A stretch of DNA of 55,733 nucleotides, taken from assembly GCA_015680685.1 (NCBI GenBank), contig MNCI01008971.1:13814-69546 (forward strand), in the 5' to 3' direction. The notes under the pieces were generated by a model. The model did no database searches. It was not told the DNA's origin and was given only the letters and a program-made list of their open reading frames with translations. Source of the DNA: Gnetum montanum (lineage: Eukaryota; Streptophyta; Gnetopsida; Gnetales; Gnetaceae). Shown here piece by piece: positions 1 through 12,877 of this stretch (positions within the stretch are counted from its first letter, which is position 1; the number at the start of each line of letters is the position of its first letter). A program made the position numbers and the translations under genes.

Positions 1-3000
1 TTTCCTTGTAAAGTGGAGAACAAAACTCTTTTCAAAGAAAAATGAATGTAATAATCAAAAATAAAAAAAATTGCAATAGAAATAGGTAGTTTTCCCAACT
101 TGAATCTACAAAATAAAAGGAATTAATAATGTGAGAATCAAATTAATTATTCAACGATCCCTAAAATTTTTCTTGCTTGAAGTTGTAACTAAAAAGTAAT
201 ATCTTTACAAATATAATGTTTAGCTTTTAATTCAAGATCATAGTCACATTCCTACTATTAGAAACTAACTCCACAATAAAGCTTCTAAATATAATAAAGA
301 ACAAGTGGATGATGATATTTCTAAATGTAGAGAAACATAGTAAATAAAGCAAATTAATCACCAAGAATGATATCATTAATTCTTGCTTGAAAATTATTGC
401 AAATTCTATAGCATTATTACTAGGCATGTATGCAAGTAGACATTCATAAAAAACCTAATAAAAAAGAACCTTCACTTCCACAAAGAGGACATTGAAGAGA
501 AATAATTTTTATATGCTAAAGTTTAGTACCAAAAGGAAGACCTTGATGTATTAGACATCATAAAAAATTTTAAATTTCTAGATATCTCTTATTATTTTCA
601 ATTAAATTCATGATGATAATTACATCTTCTATGACTTATTAAATTGTTTATGAATAAGATAATTCTTGGTCATTATCTTATGCAACTCTAAAGTTAAAAA
701 GGAAAAGTAGACTTGCCATCCTTCAAAAGAAAATGAACTTGCTTGATAGAAACTATTGTCTACTTTAAATAAATTATTAAGATCAGTAATTTTACTTTTA
801 AAATTTTTATTTTCATTCTCTTCATTAGATAGAGGTTAGAAACCTCCTTTCATGTGATCCATTTATTATAAATTAAAAAATAGGAAGCTTTTATAACTCC
901 TGATTTTCTCCAAGTAGTGCATAATCTAGATGAATGAGTAGCCTAGCCTCCTTCATTAAAAGAAAGGCATCATGGACTACTTTCATAAAGCATGTCTTTT
1001 GAAACTATAATACAATTTTAGTTTTAGTAGTCACTAAACATGCGTCAAATGTTCAAAACATGTTTTAGCACTAAAAAACTAGTAATAGAGATGGCTTAAG
1101 AAAAAATAAAATTATGAAGAAGGTTACTAGAAGACCAATTATTATCATGTTTGGGTTTTTCTTTGGTAAAGATATTTCTAGAAAAAAGAATTACAGCATT
1201 ATCATTGTCAATGCATTTTGCAATCCATTTTGCTAACAGAGAAATGTCATACTTATAATAATAATAAGGCCAAGTCCACCATCTTTTATTATTAGCAATG
1301 TGAATATCCAAAGTAACTCAAGAAAAGCCGTAATGATTTTCATTAGCACACTATGAAAACCAAGAAATAATTTGATTAATTCTATCATAAGAATATTTTG
1401 TAGGAGCCTGATAACCACACTAATAAACATGATCAAATTAAATAAATTTTCTTAATAATTAAACAGTTACGAGCATGGGTGAGTTTTTTTATTTCCATTT
1501 ATTAGGATTCTTTTAAATTTTATCAACAACATAATTCCATAAAATTTTCAAATTACACTTAACAGAAAATGATATTCCTAAATAAAATCCTTTTCAAGAC
1601 TTTCCCATGCTTAAGAGTAAGTTATTTGTCAATGTCACATTCATAATAAATACTAAAGATTTTTTAGTTAATAAAAGAGTTAAACAATATATAATATTCT
1701 TGCACTATAGCAAATAAATTATTAATATGGTGTAGAGAATTATTGTTCAAAAAAATCATGTAAAAGGTGCATGTTAGGTAGTTGTGTATCTTAATCAATG
1801 ATTGAAATTTTCTTAATGATATATTTTTGAAGATCATATGCAAGTTACCAAACAAAATATATTACAATAATGAAAAGATAGTGTGCTACAAACTAATAGC
1901 TAAATTTTTTTAAAAAGAATGAATTTAATCCAAAATTTTGAGGCAAATATTAAAAATTGACATATTTATCAACCAAGCATGTAATGTTTAAGTTAAAAAT
2001 GTATAATCATCATGGTTTACAAGACAAAATAAACAATAGTTAGTTGCTTAATAAAGAGACATGTTGGTTTGTGTATGAGTGTGTTCCCTACTTAAGTCTG
2101 AGAGACAAAAAGGCACTAACCATTGCCTTAAAGCATATAAAAACATACATTATACATAGAATTGATTTGTGGTTGCAAATATCTTCATGAGTTTTAAGGT
2201 TCTACTATTGCATTTATGGTTCTTGCCTTATGATTAATGATTAAGTTCCTTAGTCTTGTTAATGTTGTTCTTCTTATAATTTTAGGTTTTGTCTTTGATG
2301 ATTAAACATTCCTTGTGATGATTATCTTATTTGTGAATTTTCTATAACTCACAAAGTAATATACTATCTTTCAAAATGTTCAACATTATTTGATATGTTC
2401 ATAATACTTTACTTTAGGTTATATGTATGGATTATAAACTATTCTTAACTAATGGTTAGAGATATTTTAATAGGCTTATTTCAAATCCTCAATCACATAA
2501 GTTCACCTCTTCATAAAGACCTTAATTCTCTGTAATATCCATATCTTGCATGTTTTTTTTTTTTTTGCAATATAATTCAAATCATACTAGATTCATCATT
2601 AAGTGCAATTAATTTATCAAGGACTTGAGAGATAATAAGTAATGAGCATAATATGGGCAAGAAAAATAAAGTAATCATCAAATTCCAATTTACCAAGATA
2701 GGTAATTATAAAATTCCATTCAATTATGTCATAAGATTCAACATAATCTAGGTAACTTAGTAAAAAAAATATTCTAATTAGTGTCATAAGCCAAATACAT
2801 TCTCTCTTATGCTACAGTTACATTCTTTAACATGTATATACTTTTAACAAAACTTGGCTACTCAAGTCAAATGATATCATCTATAATCTTCCCTATGTAG
2901 GGATAAAATCATTTCCAGTTTATACATGTTAAAAGTATAAGAAAATTTATACATTCTCAAGATATGTAGGGATAAAATCATTTCCAGTTTAGGCATTTGA

Positions 3001-3790
3001 CCTTTCTTTTAAGAAAATTTTAAAAACTCTTGGTTTATCCTTAATTTGAAGCTAGGACATGTTACTTTTAGTGAAAGCAATTTTAGCTTCAAAAGCCTCC
3101 CAAGATTGTTAACATGATGAGCTTTAGCCAATGACTTATGAGTTTCAAAATAAAAGAGATTTTAGCCTAAAATTAACCAAATTTATTTGACAAATTTGTC
3201 TAGCTCTTCTTTAAATTAATGTTTTTTCTTAGAAAATTTCTTCCCAAACTATATTGCATAATTTCTTATTCTACAAGTAATTCACTACTATCAATCAATC
3301 TGACCTATATCACCAATAAGTAATTTTTATATATTTTATAAATACTTTAAAATGATCTTTCCATTAAATCATGTGAATAGGTTAGTATTTATATGAACAA
3401 GTTTTTATATTCAAAAAGAAGATAAATAAATTTCAAAGAGAATAGCATCATAATGTCATATATGCAAATAGGGTTATATGCACTTCTTTCCTTTTAGACT
3501 TCTAAAAGAACATTAAAATATAAAATTTATCTAACCAATAATAAATTCTATTAATTCCCTATTGTTAATTATACCAAGTATAATTCTTCTCATTTCAAGC
3601 ATTAAAGGACAAAGAGCTAATATTAGAAAGGAAATATTTTCCTTTAAAATTGCACTAATCTTCTTTATCTTGATAAAACATATTAGGAGTAAGACTATGA
3701 AGCTTGTTTAAATGTCTTTCAACAATAAAAAAATCATTTCATGTTATTTGAATCATCATTCTTTATAATTACATAGCTCTTATTAATAAG

Positions 3791-3900
3791 AATGAGATGT
3801 TAGTCTCGTATTAAAACTCTTGATTTGGAAGTTTAAAGTTATGGGTTCAATTCTGATGGGTAATGGTGAATGATAAAGCTCTTATTTGACTATATGCTTT
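3791..3900 (+). mobile_element. tRNA-derived SINE copy 1
   Basis: It has a tRNA-like head with an anticodon-arm-like TTGATTTGGAAG and a B-box-like GGTTCAATTCT at 3844-3854. A tail TTATTTGACTATATG is shared with the copy at 4018-4125. Both copies have the same orientation and sit inside the minus-strand LINE relic. Confidence 0.45.
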
Positions 3901-4017
3901 GGGGGTAAATATTGTTAAAAAATATTTAAGTTTTGACACTCCCCCATAGATAGCCCTTATTCCTCATGAATGCATCATAATAATAAATAGGCAGCTAGGA
4001 CTAATGCTTATAGTGTA

Positions 4018-4125
4018 ATGACATATTAACCTAATGGTAAGACTCCTAATTTGGAAGCTTTAAAGCATAGGATCAATTCTACTGGGTAATGCTAAGTTAT
4101 AAAGTTCTAATTTGACTATATGAGT
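4018..4125 (+). mobile_element. tRNA-derived SINE copy 2
   Basis: The A-box-like region is CCTAATGGTAAGAC, the anticodon-arm-like segment is TAATTTGGAAG, and the B-box-like GGATCAATTCT lies at 4070-4080. It aligns along its length with copy 1, 227 bases upstream. The better preserved TGGTAAG of this copy supports tRNA ancestry. Confidence 0.5.
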
Positions 4126-5344
4126 GTATAAAAATTTAGAATACAAAATTAGAGGAGCGCTATAGAGAAGAAACTCCAAATCAATAAAAACAATAGGCCT
4201 AATGGTTTTAAGGATGTATTTTCAAGTTTTCATCTTTACAATCAAGCCTAAAAAACCTCTCCTTTGGCGTAGGAAATTACATATTCAATGAAAAGATTAA
4301 CATTGTGTGTAGGAGGAGGAGGCCCCCACCCTATGCTAGCAGAATTAATTATTAGTAACTAAAATATTTTGAATATGTTATCCATTCTAAAGATTTTCCA
4401 TGTAATCACCAATTAATAGACTTCATTGGTGCTTTTCTATTTTGAAGAATCATTTGGAAACCATTTGAATCAACAAGAAGTTTCTATGAGACCTTAGGAA
4501 CAAATAGTTTTTTCCCCTTAGTCATTAAAGAAGTTTTTGAAATTGATTGAACTAGAACCTTCCTTAAAGGTACATTTTGTTGAACAGTAGTAAAAGAAAA
4601 GGCTAGGCTAATTGTTGAAACATCAAAAAAAGAAATTATTGCAAGATTTGTAGCATTTATAGAAAAACCTTAGCATAATGTACAACATTTGTAGACGAAA
4701 TGTTAGTAGTATTTGTAATAGCTTGGTGCTAACACACTTGCATAGCCTTTGTTTTTATAGCATAAATGGACATGAATCAACCATATGACCCTCTCGATGA
4801 CAATAGTGACATGAATTTAAAAGATTATAATAAACAACCTTTTGAACATAATCAATTCCGCTAGCACATAGAAGAATTTTTTGCTTAAGCGAATCAAGAT
4901 CTGACTCAATCACATATCAAATTTTGCAAAAACTACTAATTATAGCTAGGATTTTAAAATGCTTGATTGGCCCATTTTGAAAGATAATATCTTTTTCAAC
5001 TTTTTCAAAAATCAAAGAAATATTTGAGAATTCAATAAAATAAGGAATCCTTTAAAATTTAGAAGATGCTATATTAAAGAAGGAATCAACAAATTCTACC
5101 AACAAAAATGAGTTTGACAAATAACGTGCATAAACAACATCCAACCCTCAATCTTTCCAAACCAAATTTAAATTACTCATAAAACTTGAGTAACAAGGTA
5201 AATAGTCCAAAATTTGCATAAAAACATACCTACAAGAAATTCATGAGTAATAGATTCACATATATCATTAGGTAACTCATAGAATGGCAAAGAAGTAGTG
5301 GATCCACTTGAAGGATCACCTATTGAATTTTATGGCATTGCATG

Positions 5345-5620
5345 TAATTCCAAATAGATTCATCATTATAATCCTAGCCTTGTTCCAACAAAATGAAATT
5401 AGCTACATGAGCTCTTCTTAGCTATTCACCTTTACGAAGAGCTAGATCTTTGTTTCTTAGCATATTTTTCAAATCATCTTTGATCATTTTTCCTATGTCT
5501 TCTTTGATCTTTCTTTTAGTGGCTTTTCCAAAATAGTGAATAGAAATCTCTGCTTAGGCTCATTATCTAATCTTGATTGCATATGTCCAAACCATCTAAG
5601 TAGTCATTCATGTTTCCAAT
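5345..5620 (-). mobile_element. 3' stub of an RTE-type LINE
   Basis: The minus-strand translation includes RRAHVANFILLEQG and a downstream GAT/ATG-rich tail. This corresponds to the end of plant RTE reverse-transcriptase ORFs (family ending like HVADPxxVGTRLG). It matches the end of the larger RTE relic at 20640-21965. The stub is a typical 5'-truncated LINE insertion. Similarity may reach about 5745. Confidence 0.6.
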
Positions 5621-5749
5621 GTTCTAGGTTATTAGCTGAAGTTTTTGTCATTAGACTTGCTTCTTTGCCCATACCCATCCATGCTATGGAAACCCTTGTC
5701 TACTTTCAGAAGATCCAAGTGATGATGTAATGTGTCATTTCTGAAGGTT

Positions 5750-6220
5750 ATCCTAGCAAGCCCTTACCCTTTTTCAATAACAACCAATCCTTATGACTAT
5801 TGCACATCACATTTGGGAAATGCCCTAGCATTTACAAAATCTAAAAAAAAAAAAAACCTCATCCATAATTTGGCAAGGTTTTACAACTGGCTTCCAATGT
5901 GACGATCACCCTCCTCCTTTCATATTCAAGCTTGGAATTGGCATTGATAGAGTTGTAATTCCAAATAGATTCTCTAGAGAAATATCAAATCTACTAAAAA
6001 ATTAGATTTGCTAAAAAAAAAATCAAATCCCTTACCTAGATTTTTAGTTTGGTGATATGTATTGGAAGTAAATATTATTAAACAAAGTTTTGTGTTCCAA
6101 CATCTCCTAATGCTTGTAGTATGAACATCTTCCCTATTTTATAGGAGGGCTGTCTAGGGACAGGTTATGTAGTAAAAACTTAATCAACAAGATACATCTT
6201 AAAAAGTGCATCATATCTAG
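5750..6220. other. Unassigned repeat-like sequence
   Basis: AT-rich sequence with a 14-A run near 5846 and no meaningful ORF. It may belong to the flanking LINE fragments, but I could not assign it. Confidence 0.4.
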
Positions 6221-7990
6221 ATTGACTTAACAGAGATTTGATTTTTCTCCAACAAATTTAATATTTCTCCATTAGACCTTATTTTTTCTCAATTAATCTA
6301 ATTTTTTCCTTTAAGTTTTCTCTAGTGGACTTGATCTCTCTAGAATTTTCCTATGGAGGATTCTAAATCACCTTTAGTTTCCTTAACTAATGGAAACATT
6401 TCTACTTCTTCTATTGATGAAAGAAATTTATGTTTATTCTGAGAATGCAAATTTACAAGTTGGTGAGAAAAAATTTAAAAAGCTTTTTTCTACTAATTTG
6501 GATGTAACTAAGACACCTAATTTTGTTCTCCCTAATAATGTATATGAGTTCTTGGTAGCTAATCTTATATTACAATATGTGTTCATTCAAATTTTAGGTT
6601 ACCTTCATTATAATTGAAGTTCTGTAACTTAAATGATGTGATGCAAAAATATGACATTTAAGTCATTCATGCTAAGTATTATTCTTGTTTTTTCTATTGT
6701 ATATAACTCCCTAGTAGATGATCTTATATCATGATATGCGTTCATTCAAATTTTGGGTTACCTTCCTTATAATCAAAGTTTCACATCAAAGTTAAATAAT
6801 GTCATGCAAAATATGACATTTAAGTCATTCATGCCAAGAATTATTCTTGTTTCTTTCTACTTATTGAGCTAGCCAATGCTTTAACAGTGCAGCATACCTT
6901 AGATATAGGATCATTTATACATAAGCATGTAGTATTGATCATTTAAAATTTTAATATTGAATCTGAAAAATATTCTAAAGTTTCATGTTTTATTGAGTTC
7001 TTTAATCTTTTGCTAATTTTTCAAAAAGTTAAAGAAAAGATTTATAGTATTCTTGGTTTCATTAACCATATGGAATCTATTTTTTGCACCATTTGGTTCT
7101 TATAGATGTTTTTTTGTTGATATCAATATTTTTAATCATTAATATTAAAATTAAAATTGAAGCTTTATTACATCTGAAGACCCATAGGATCTATTGGATA
7201 GAGATTACATTTTCATGAAATATAAAGATAGACTTTATAAAAAGGAATTAGCATTACAAGTAGGTAAAAAAAAACACATATGTTTAGCTAATCATGTATT
7301 ATAATCTTCCTAATTATTACAATTTTTTTCATTGTAAAAGACATTTATTTAATGCTTGTCCTTTTTTGTTCAAGAAAAAAGATACTAAGGAAAAGAAAAA
7401 GCATGTTGAAGCTAAGGATAGTAAAAGATAATTTGAACCTGAACAAATCAAAAATTAAGATAATGTCAATGATAATAATGATCAAATGGCAATAAAGAAA
7501 CTAGAGAAGACAAAAGCTTTTGTGGATACTTTTACTACACAAAGTATTTATCAATCTAAATAGTTAGCATGTATGATATGTAAGAAGACTACTATCTTCC
7601 CAAAGATGATATCTATTTTTGATAGGCTTGCTTTAGAATATTACAAAGAGACTTGACATAAGGATAATCATAGTGGACATTATGTGCTAGAATTTACTTT
7701 TGCACCTTCATTTTCTACAAAAGATAGTATTTTGTCAAAGCTTTCTATTGCTACATTAATTCCTTTTGTTGTTTTAAGTTTAAATACAAATATCGAAAAT
7801 TATGTAAATGTTGTTAAGACTAGGATCATCCTCCCTACTAACAATCAATTTTCCTCTCTTATATTTTTGAAGCATCTATTGTAAGACTGCTCACCTAAGT
7901 ATGCATGCCTAAAATTAGAAAGCTCTTCCTTTCTATGTTATTTTCATGGCTTTCTACTCACTGTTAACCATGTGATGAATTTGAAATTAT
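6220..7990 (+). mobile_element. LINE ORF1/gag-like relic, copy 1
   Basis: Broken plus-strand frames read NANLQVGEKKF, PNFVLPNNVYEFLVAN and, further on, a degenerate zinc-knuckle region (about 7290-7370) followed by a Lys/Glu-rich tail. They align with copies at 8050-9480 (minus) and 9650-11075 (plus). The order (TPNFVL domain, WTPNFD-like domain, knuckle, charged tail) is that of plant LINE ORF1 proteins with a DUF4283-type domain. A short LINE tail is inserted at 7145-7225. There are stops throughout. Confidence 0.55.
7145..7225 (-). mobile_element. Extremely 5'-truncated LINE tail
   Basis: The reverse complement matches the last 75 or so bases of the LINE ending at 24300 (shared core GATCCTATGGGTCTTC and ATAATAAAGCTTC), including an A/T-rich tail. 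It sits inside LINE ORF1 copy 1, so it arrived later than that copy. Confidence 0.6.
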
Positions 7991-8049
7991 TTTATAAATA
8001 TTTTTTTGGGTTCATCACTCCCCCTAGATTAACTTAACAATTTACTCAA

Positions 8050-9480
8050 CATGTTCTTTACAATCTCTATGTTGTAGGGAAGGGAATATTAGACCTCAAA
8101 AATAATATTAATAATTAGTGAAAAATTTCATAGAACATCACATGTTTAACACTAAGTAGAAAACATCAAAAGAAACATAGAAAATATTTTTAAAGATGTC
8201 TATTTACTTGTACACTCTTACACTTGATTTGTTGTTTAAGGTAGCAATATAGAAAGCTATGACAAAATACCAACATATGTAGAAATGCTAAATGCACAAG
8301 AAAATGGTGTTGTATATCCTACATCATTATTACTTTGCTACTTAAAGTTAACCTTATGTTGAGAATCTTTACCATCAACTATAGCTTATTTATCAATAGT
8401 AGTTTTGATCTTTGAATTAAGATTCTTCCTTTTACATAAGGATAGATTTGTCATATGAACTATCTATCTATATTAATTAATATTTTCTATAGTACAAGTA
8501 AAAAAATTCACATAAGCTACTAACTTCTTTGGTTTTGTCATTTGATTATTTTTATCATTGACATTAACCTAATTTTTCATGTCTTTCGCTTTAGATTTTT
8601 TTTTTTATTCTCAACTTCAATATGTTTTTTCTTTTCCGTAGCATCTTTTTCATTGAGCAAAAAATGACAAGCATTAAAAAAACTTCTTTCACAGTGATAA
8701 AAGTTGTAAGGATTGGGAAGATTTATAATATGTAATTGGCTAAATATAAGTCTTCTCACCTACTTGCAATACCAACTTCTTTTTATAGTTAAGAAGATTG
8801 ATTTCAACTAAAAAACATCTACAAAAACCAAATGATGTGGAAATAAATTCCATATGCTTGGTGGAACCAGGAAAACCAGCAATTTGTTGCCTAATTATCT
8901 AAAACCAATGGAAGGTTAAACAACTTGACAAAACAAGTAACTTTAAAATATTTAGATTGGCCATCATAGTATGGAGTCCACTTACGAATGATCAACATTG
9001 CATGCTTATGTATAAATGACTCTATATCTAAGGGCATGTTGTACCATCAAAGCATTAACTATTTTAACAAGTTAAAAAAATATAATACTTTACATAAATA
9101 ATTAGAATGTTATGCTTTTGCATCATATCATTTAATTGTGAAGTAAAACTTTGAATATTACTTAGATAATCAAAAATTTGAATGAACACATATGATCTAA
9201 AATTAACTAGTGATTCATATACATCATCAAAAAGAATAAAATTAGACATCTTATTTACAACAACATCATTAGAAAAAGGCATCTCAAATTTATGTTTACT
9301 AGCTTATAAATATGTTTTTTGAAAACCAACCAAAATTTCTGCATTGGTATAAGAAATCAAAATTTTAACATTAGTAGAAAAAGTTTGAAATAATTTAGAA
9401 TTTCCCGTATGAGAAAAATAATTATGAAGAAATTACTTCCATTGATGACTAATGAAACCTTAGAACAAAATAGAGAGAGA
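8050..9480 (-). mobile_element. LINE ORF1/gag-like relic, inverted copy 2
   Basis: Minus-strand frames 9282-9064 (MSNFILFDDVYESLVNF) and 8759-8577 (NLPNPYNFYHCERSFFNACH, then a Lys/Glu-rich tail) are collinear with copies 1 and 3. The knuckle cysteines are partly lost. It forms a long inverted repeat with each neighbouring plus-strand copy. Confidence 0.55.
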
Positions 9481-9649
9481 GAGTAATTAATGATATGTTA
9501 TGATTAACTTAACTCTTATTTATACTATCTTAAGTTCCTATGTAACCTTGGTATGTGCTTGTAGTTTGCTTAGTCATAAGACTCATCTATAATTAAACTA
9601 TTTTAGATCTAGCATTTCTTCTTTGCATCTAATTTTTCTTCAATAGATT

Positions 9650-11075
9650 TATTTCTTTCTCTTTGATTTTTCCCCATGGATTTGCTCTCTCTAGAATTCC
9701 TCTATGAGGGATTCTAAATTACCTTCAAATTCTTTAATCGATGCCAAAATTTTTGCATCCTCTATTGATGCAAAAATTTGTATTGATTCTCATAATGCAA
9801 ATTTACAAATTGGTGAGCAAAAATTTGTGACCGTTTCTTCTAGTGATGATGATGCAACTAAGGCACCTAATTTTGTTCTCTCTAATAACATATACAAGTC
9901 ACTGGTAGCTAATCTTACATCATGATATATGTTTATTCAAATTTTGGGTTAACAACCTTGTAACTAAAGTTTTGATTCAAAGTTAAATGATGTGATGCAA
10001 GAGTATGACATTCAAGGAATTCAAGTCAACTATTATTCTTGTTTTTTTTCTACTTGTTGAGGTAAGCAATGCTTAAATGGTGCAACATGCCCTAAATATA
10101 GGGTCTTTTAGACATATGCATACAATGTTGATCATTCATAAGTGGACTCCTAATTTTGATGTCCAATCTAAAGAATATTATGAAGTTCCATGTTTTGTTA
10201 AGTTATTCAATCTTCTATTGATTTTTCAAAGAGTTGAGGAAGAAATTTTTAAGCTTCTTGGTCCCATTAAGCATATGGAATTTGTTTTTATACCATGTGG
10301 TTTTTGTAAACATTTTTTTTTTTGTTGAAATCGATCTTCTTAACTAGAAAAAGGAATTNTTTTTTTTTTTTTGTTGAAATCGATCTTCTTAACTAGAAAA
10401 AGGAATTAGTATTGTAATCAAGTGGGAAAACTTACATTCACATATTACAATCTTCCTAATTTTTATACTTTTTGTCATCCTAAAGGACATTTGTTTAATG
10501 TTTGTTCTTTTATAGTCAAGTAAAAAGAAAAATGTGTTGGTATTGAGGAAAAGAAAAAATCTGCTAAAGCTAAGCATAGAAAAAAAAACAATTTGAAACT
10601 GAAGAAACAAATAATCAAGATAATGTCAAGGGTAAGACTGATCAAATAGCAATAAAAAAACCAAAGAAGACAAAAGCTTCTATGAATAGTTTAACTTTAC
10701 TACATCAAGTATTGATCAATCCAATAGATAACATGCAAGGGAAAATTTTCTTTATGTAAGAAGACTACTATCTACTCAAAAATGATATATCTCGTTGACA
10801 AGCAAGGTTTAGAAAATACCAAAGAGATTTGACATAAAGTCAATGGTGACAAAGATTATGTGCCAAAATTTACATTTGTACCTTCCTTCCTACAAAAATT
10901 GGTATTTCACCAAAATTTTTTGTTGCTACATTGAATCCTTCTACTATTTTAAGTTTAAGCATAGATATTGAAAATGATGTGAATGCTGGTAGAATTGGAA
11001 CCATCCTTCCTATTAACAATTAATTTTCTTCTTATTTCTTGAACCCTCTATTCACCTGAATAAATATCCCTAAAT
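9650..11075 (+). mobile_element. LINE ORF1/gag-like relic, copy 3
   Basis: This is the best preserved copy. Frame 9704-9925 reads NANLQIGEQKF and APNFVLSNNIYKSLVAN. Frame 10077-10328 has KWTPNFDVQSKEYYEVPCFV and LFNLLLIFQRVEEEIFKLLG, which resembles the DUF4283 domain of plant LINE ORF1. A knuckle-like region (YTFCHPKGHLFNVC) follows at about 10450-10510. Stops and an N-flanked duplication at 10313-10407 interrupt it. Confidence 0.6.
10313..10407. repeat. 49-bp direct duplication across an unresolved base
   Basis: A T-run plus a 35-base unit (beginning GTTGAAATCGATCTTC) occurs twice, at 10324-10358 and 10373-10407, separated by N at 10359. This looks like an assembly overlap that was not collapsed rather than biology. 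Confidence 0.7.
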
Positions 11076-12115
11076 TTTGAAAATTATTCTTTTCCATGTT
11101 CTTTTTTTTTCCCCTTTTTTTATGATGCCGTCTAAATTCTGTTTCTAATTTTTTTCTGTTTTTATTATTATTATTATTATTTTGAATCCAACATTACTAA
11201 AAATTTACCCTTCGAAATCCTTAATGATGTTAAATGATGCCTTAAAGGGCAATGCTATTACATCATGCATCATAACATGATTCAATTCCAACAAACAAAC
11301 TCTCAATATGTTTGACACCCGTTAGCTACCATGATATTTGCATCACCTTGTCCATATGTTGCATCAACTTGTCTATAAACCTGCAATCTCTTACAAGCAA
11401 ATCATTGAGATGCATTATAGACCACCAACTTTAGCAATTCCTATTCAATTGTTTCTTTTCATCCCAATATATCCATTTGGAACTTATTATAAACCTTATG
11501 GGCATGGCCTATTTGTGCTCTCTTTAACCTTGAGATTTGATCACTCTTACTCAAAAAATATCTTGAACATTACATAAATATCTTCCACTTCTCTTTAATT
11601 TTTATCATTTACATCACAGCAAACTAAATGAACCATCATCATCAAAACTAAACCAGAAACCCGAAACCCATATTCTAAGTGACTTTGGCATTTATGTCCA
11701 TGCAGGAGTCCTTATGTCTTGCCTACGCAAGATTATAATTTTACATGATAATAACATAAACAATTCCAGTTACGAATAATGATCAGAAACAACGTAGTCA
11801 CTCAGTTTTATACAAAGCTCGTTTGGCAATGTCAAAGGCCTAGACTAGTTAAATCAACCTTATTAGACTCTATTAGAGTTAAGGTGGAGCAGATATTAGA
11901 CAAAAACAATAGGTAGTTTTTCTAAAATCAATAGATAGCAAACACATTGATCTACCAGCTCAGAAATATGTTCAAATACAATGTCCAAAAGCAACACCAA
12001 ACGAGGTATTTTGATCTACCGATATTTACAACTAGTCCAGCCAATACCCATACATCGCCATAAGGTTCTAAGCACTAGGCATATATTATGTAACAGATCA
12101 CTTCACTCAGACTTC
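11075..12115. other. Intergenic sequence downstream of COI1
   Basis: AT-rich, with an (ATT)n microsatellite at about 11164-11181. I see no gene or element here. Confidence 0.5.
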
Positions 12116-12370
12116 TAGGGCATGTTTGGTTGAGTGAATCTTTGGATGTTCAGTTTGTTAATTATATATTTTCAAATTAGAAAATTATTTGATTATACAT
12201 AAGTTTAAGAAGATGATTTGAGTAATTCTGATTGAACCTACCAAATATACTTATTTCCGTTGATTTTTGAATTCTTTTCAGAATTTACCTGCAAAAGTAC
12301 AATCTTGTAGTATTCTTGAACATCCATCGCGATTTACCGTATGCAGAATCACTCAACCAGAAAGGCCCTT
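12116..12370. mobile_element. hAT-like MITE, 255 bp
   Basis: The ends form terminal inverted repeats of about 25 bp. The left end reads TAGGGCATGTTTGGTTGAGT; the right end, reverse-complemented, reads AAGGGCCTTTCTGGTTGAGT, with about 21 of 25 positions matching when extended. The (T/C)AGGG start is typical of hAT elements. The interior is AT-rich with no ORF, as expected for a non-autonomous element. A clean 8-bp target duplication is not visible. It lies about 500 bp downstream of the COI1 stop. Confidence 0.65.
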
Positions 12371-12877
12371 GAAATGTCAACATTCAGAATACAAGAATCC
12401 AAAAGAAACACATTTTACTCTTTTTTGTTATAAATGAACAGAGAATTCTGATTCATAGAAGGGAAAGAAATCATGTCAGGTTTCAAGTTAAAACATGGTA
12501 AATCGAAACAATTCACATCATAATCACCAAATCACTGGGGGCTCATTCCCTTGGAAAATTTCCGCAAAATGCATAAAACATTCTCTAGTTTCCCTCTAGC
12601 AACTACCGCGTAACATAAACGGCAACAGTAATGCAAAGAGCACAGAAAACAAGTATTCACTGCCAGCGCATAATTTTAGAGGATAATATCCTGACTATTT
12701 CATTCAACTTTGTGAAAATTGAATCTCTCTCTCAGATATCTAATGGCATAATAATTGTGACTGTACATGGAGGACACCTCTAACCCTCCAACTTATCCTT
12801 CTTCAGTGGGCAGTAATTTATATAAATACAACTTAAAGACATACAAAAGGAAACTCTTAATATACATAACGCTACCA
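12371..12877 (-). other. COI1 3' flank, presumed 3' UTR
   Basis: About 500 bases follow the COI1 stop (minus strand) before a MITE. The sequence is AT-rich with no ORF. The 3' UTR should lie here, but no unambiguous AATAAA signal was identified. Confidence 0.5.

Larger units (their letters stand above)
1..5300 (-). mobile_element. Decayed LINE, minus strand, ORF1 to zf-RVT end
   Basis: Read on the minus strand, the pieces come in LINE order. First is a gag-like ORF1 end with a CCHC knuckle (about 4748-4890: CHYC, then H, then C in the spacing C-x2-C-x4-H-x4-C, in frame over about 50 codons). Then come reverse-transcriptase C-terminal phrases such as GGLGL and SLLAKW (about 1100-1436). Last is a zinc-binding RT region with CPLC-like residues (about 227-540). 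The last part is closely similar in sequence to the plus-strand piece at 15220-15720. Many stops and frameshifts make it a pseudogene. SINE copies at 3.8-4.1 kb interrupt it. Its 3' end lies near or beyond the left edge. Confidence 0.65.

Noticed and set aside
11338-11577. 79-codon plus-strand ORF downstream of COI1
   Set aside because: There is no recognisable domain and codon use is low-complexity; chance frames of this size are common here.
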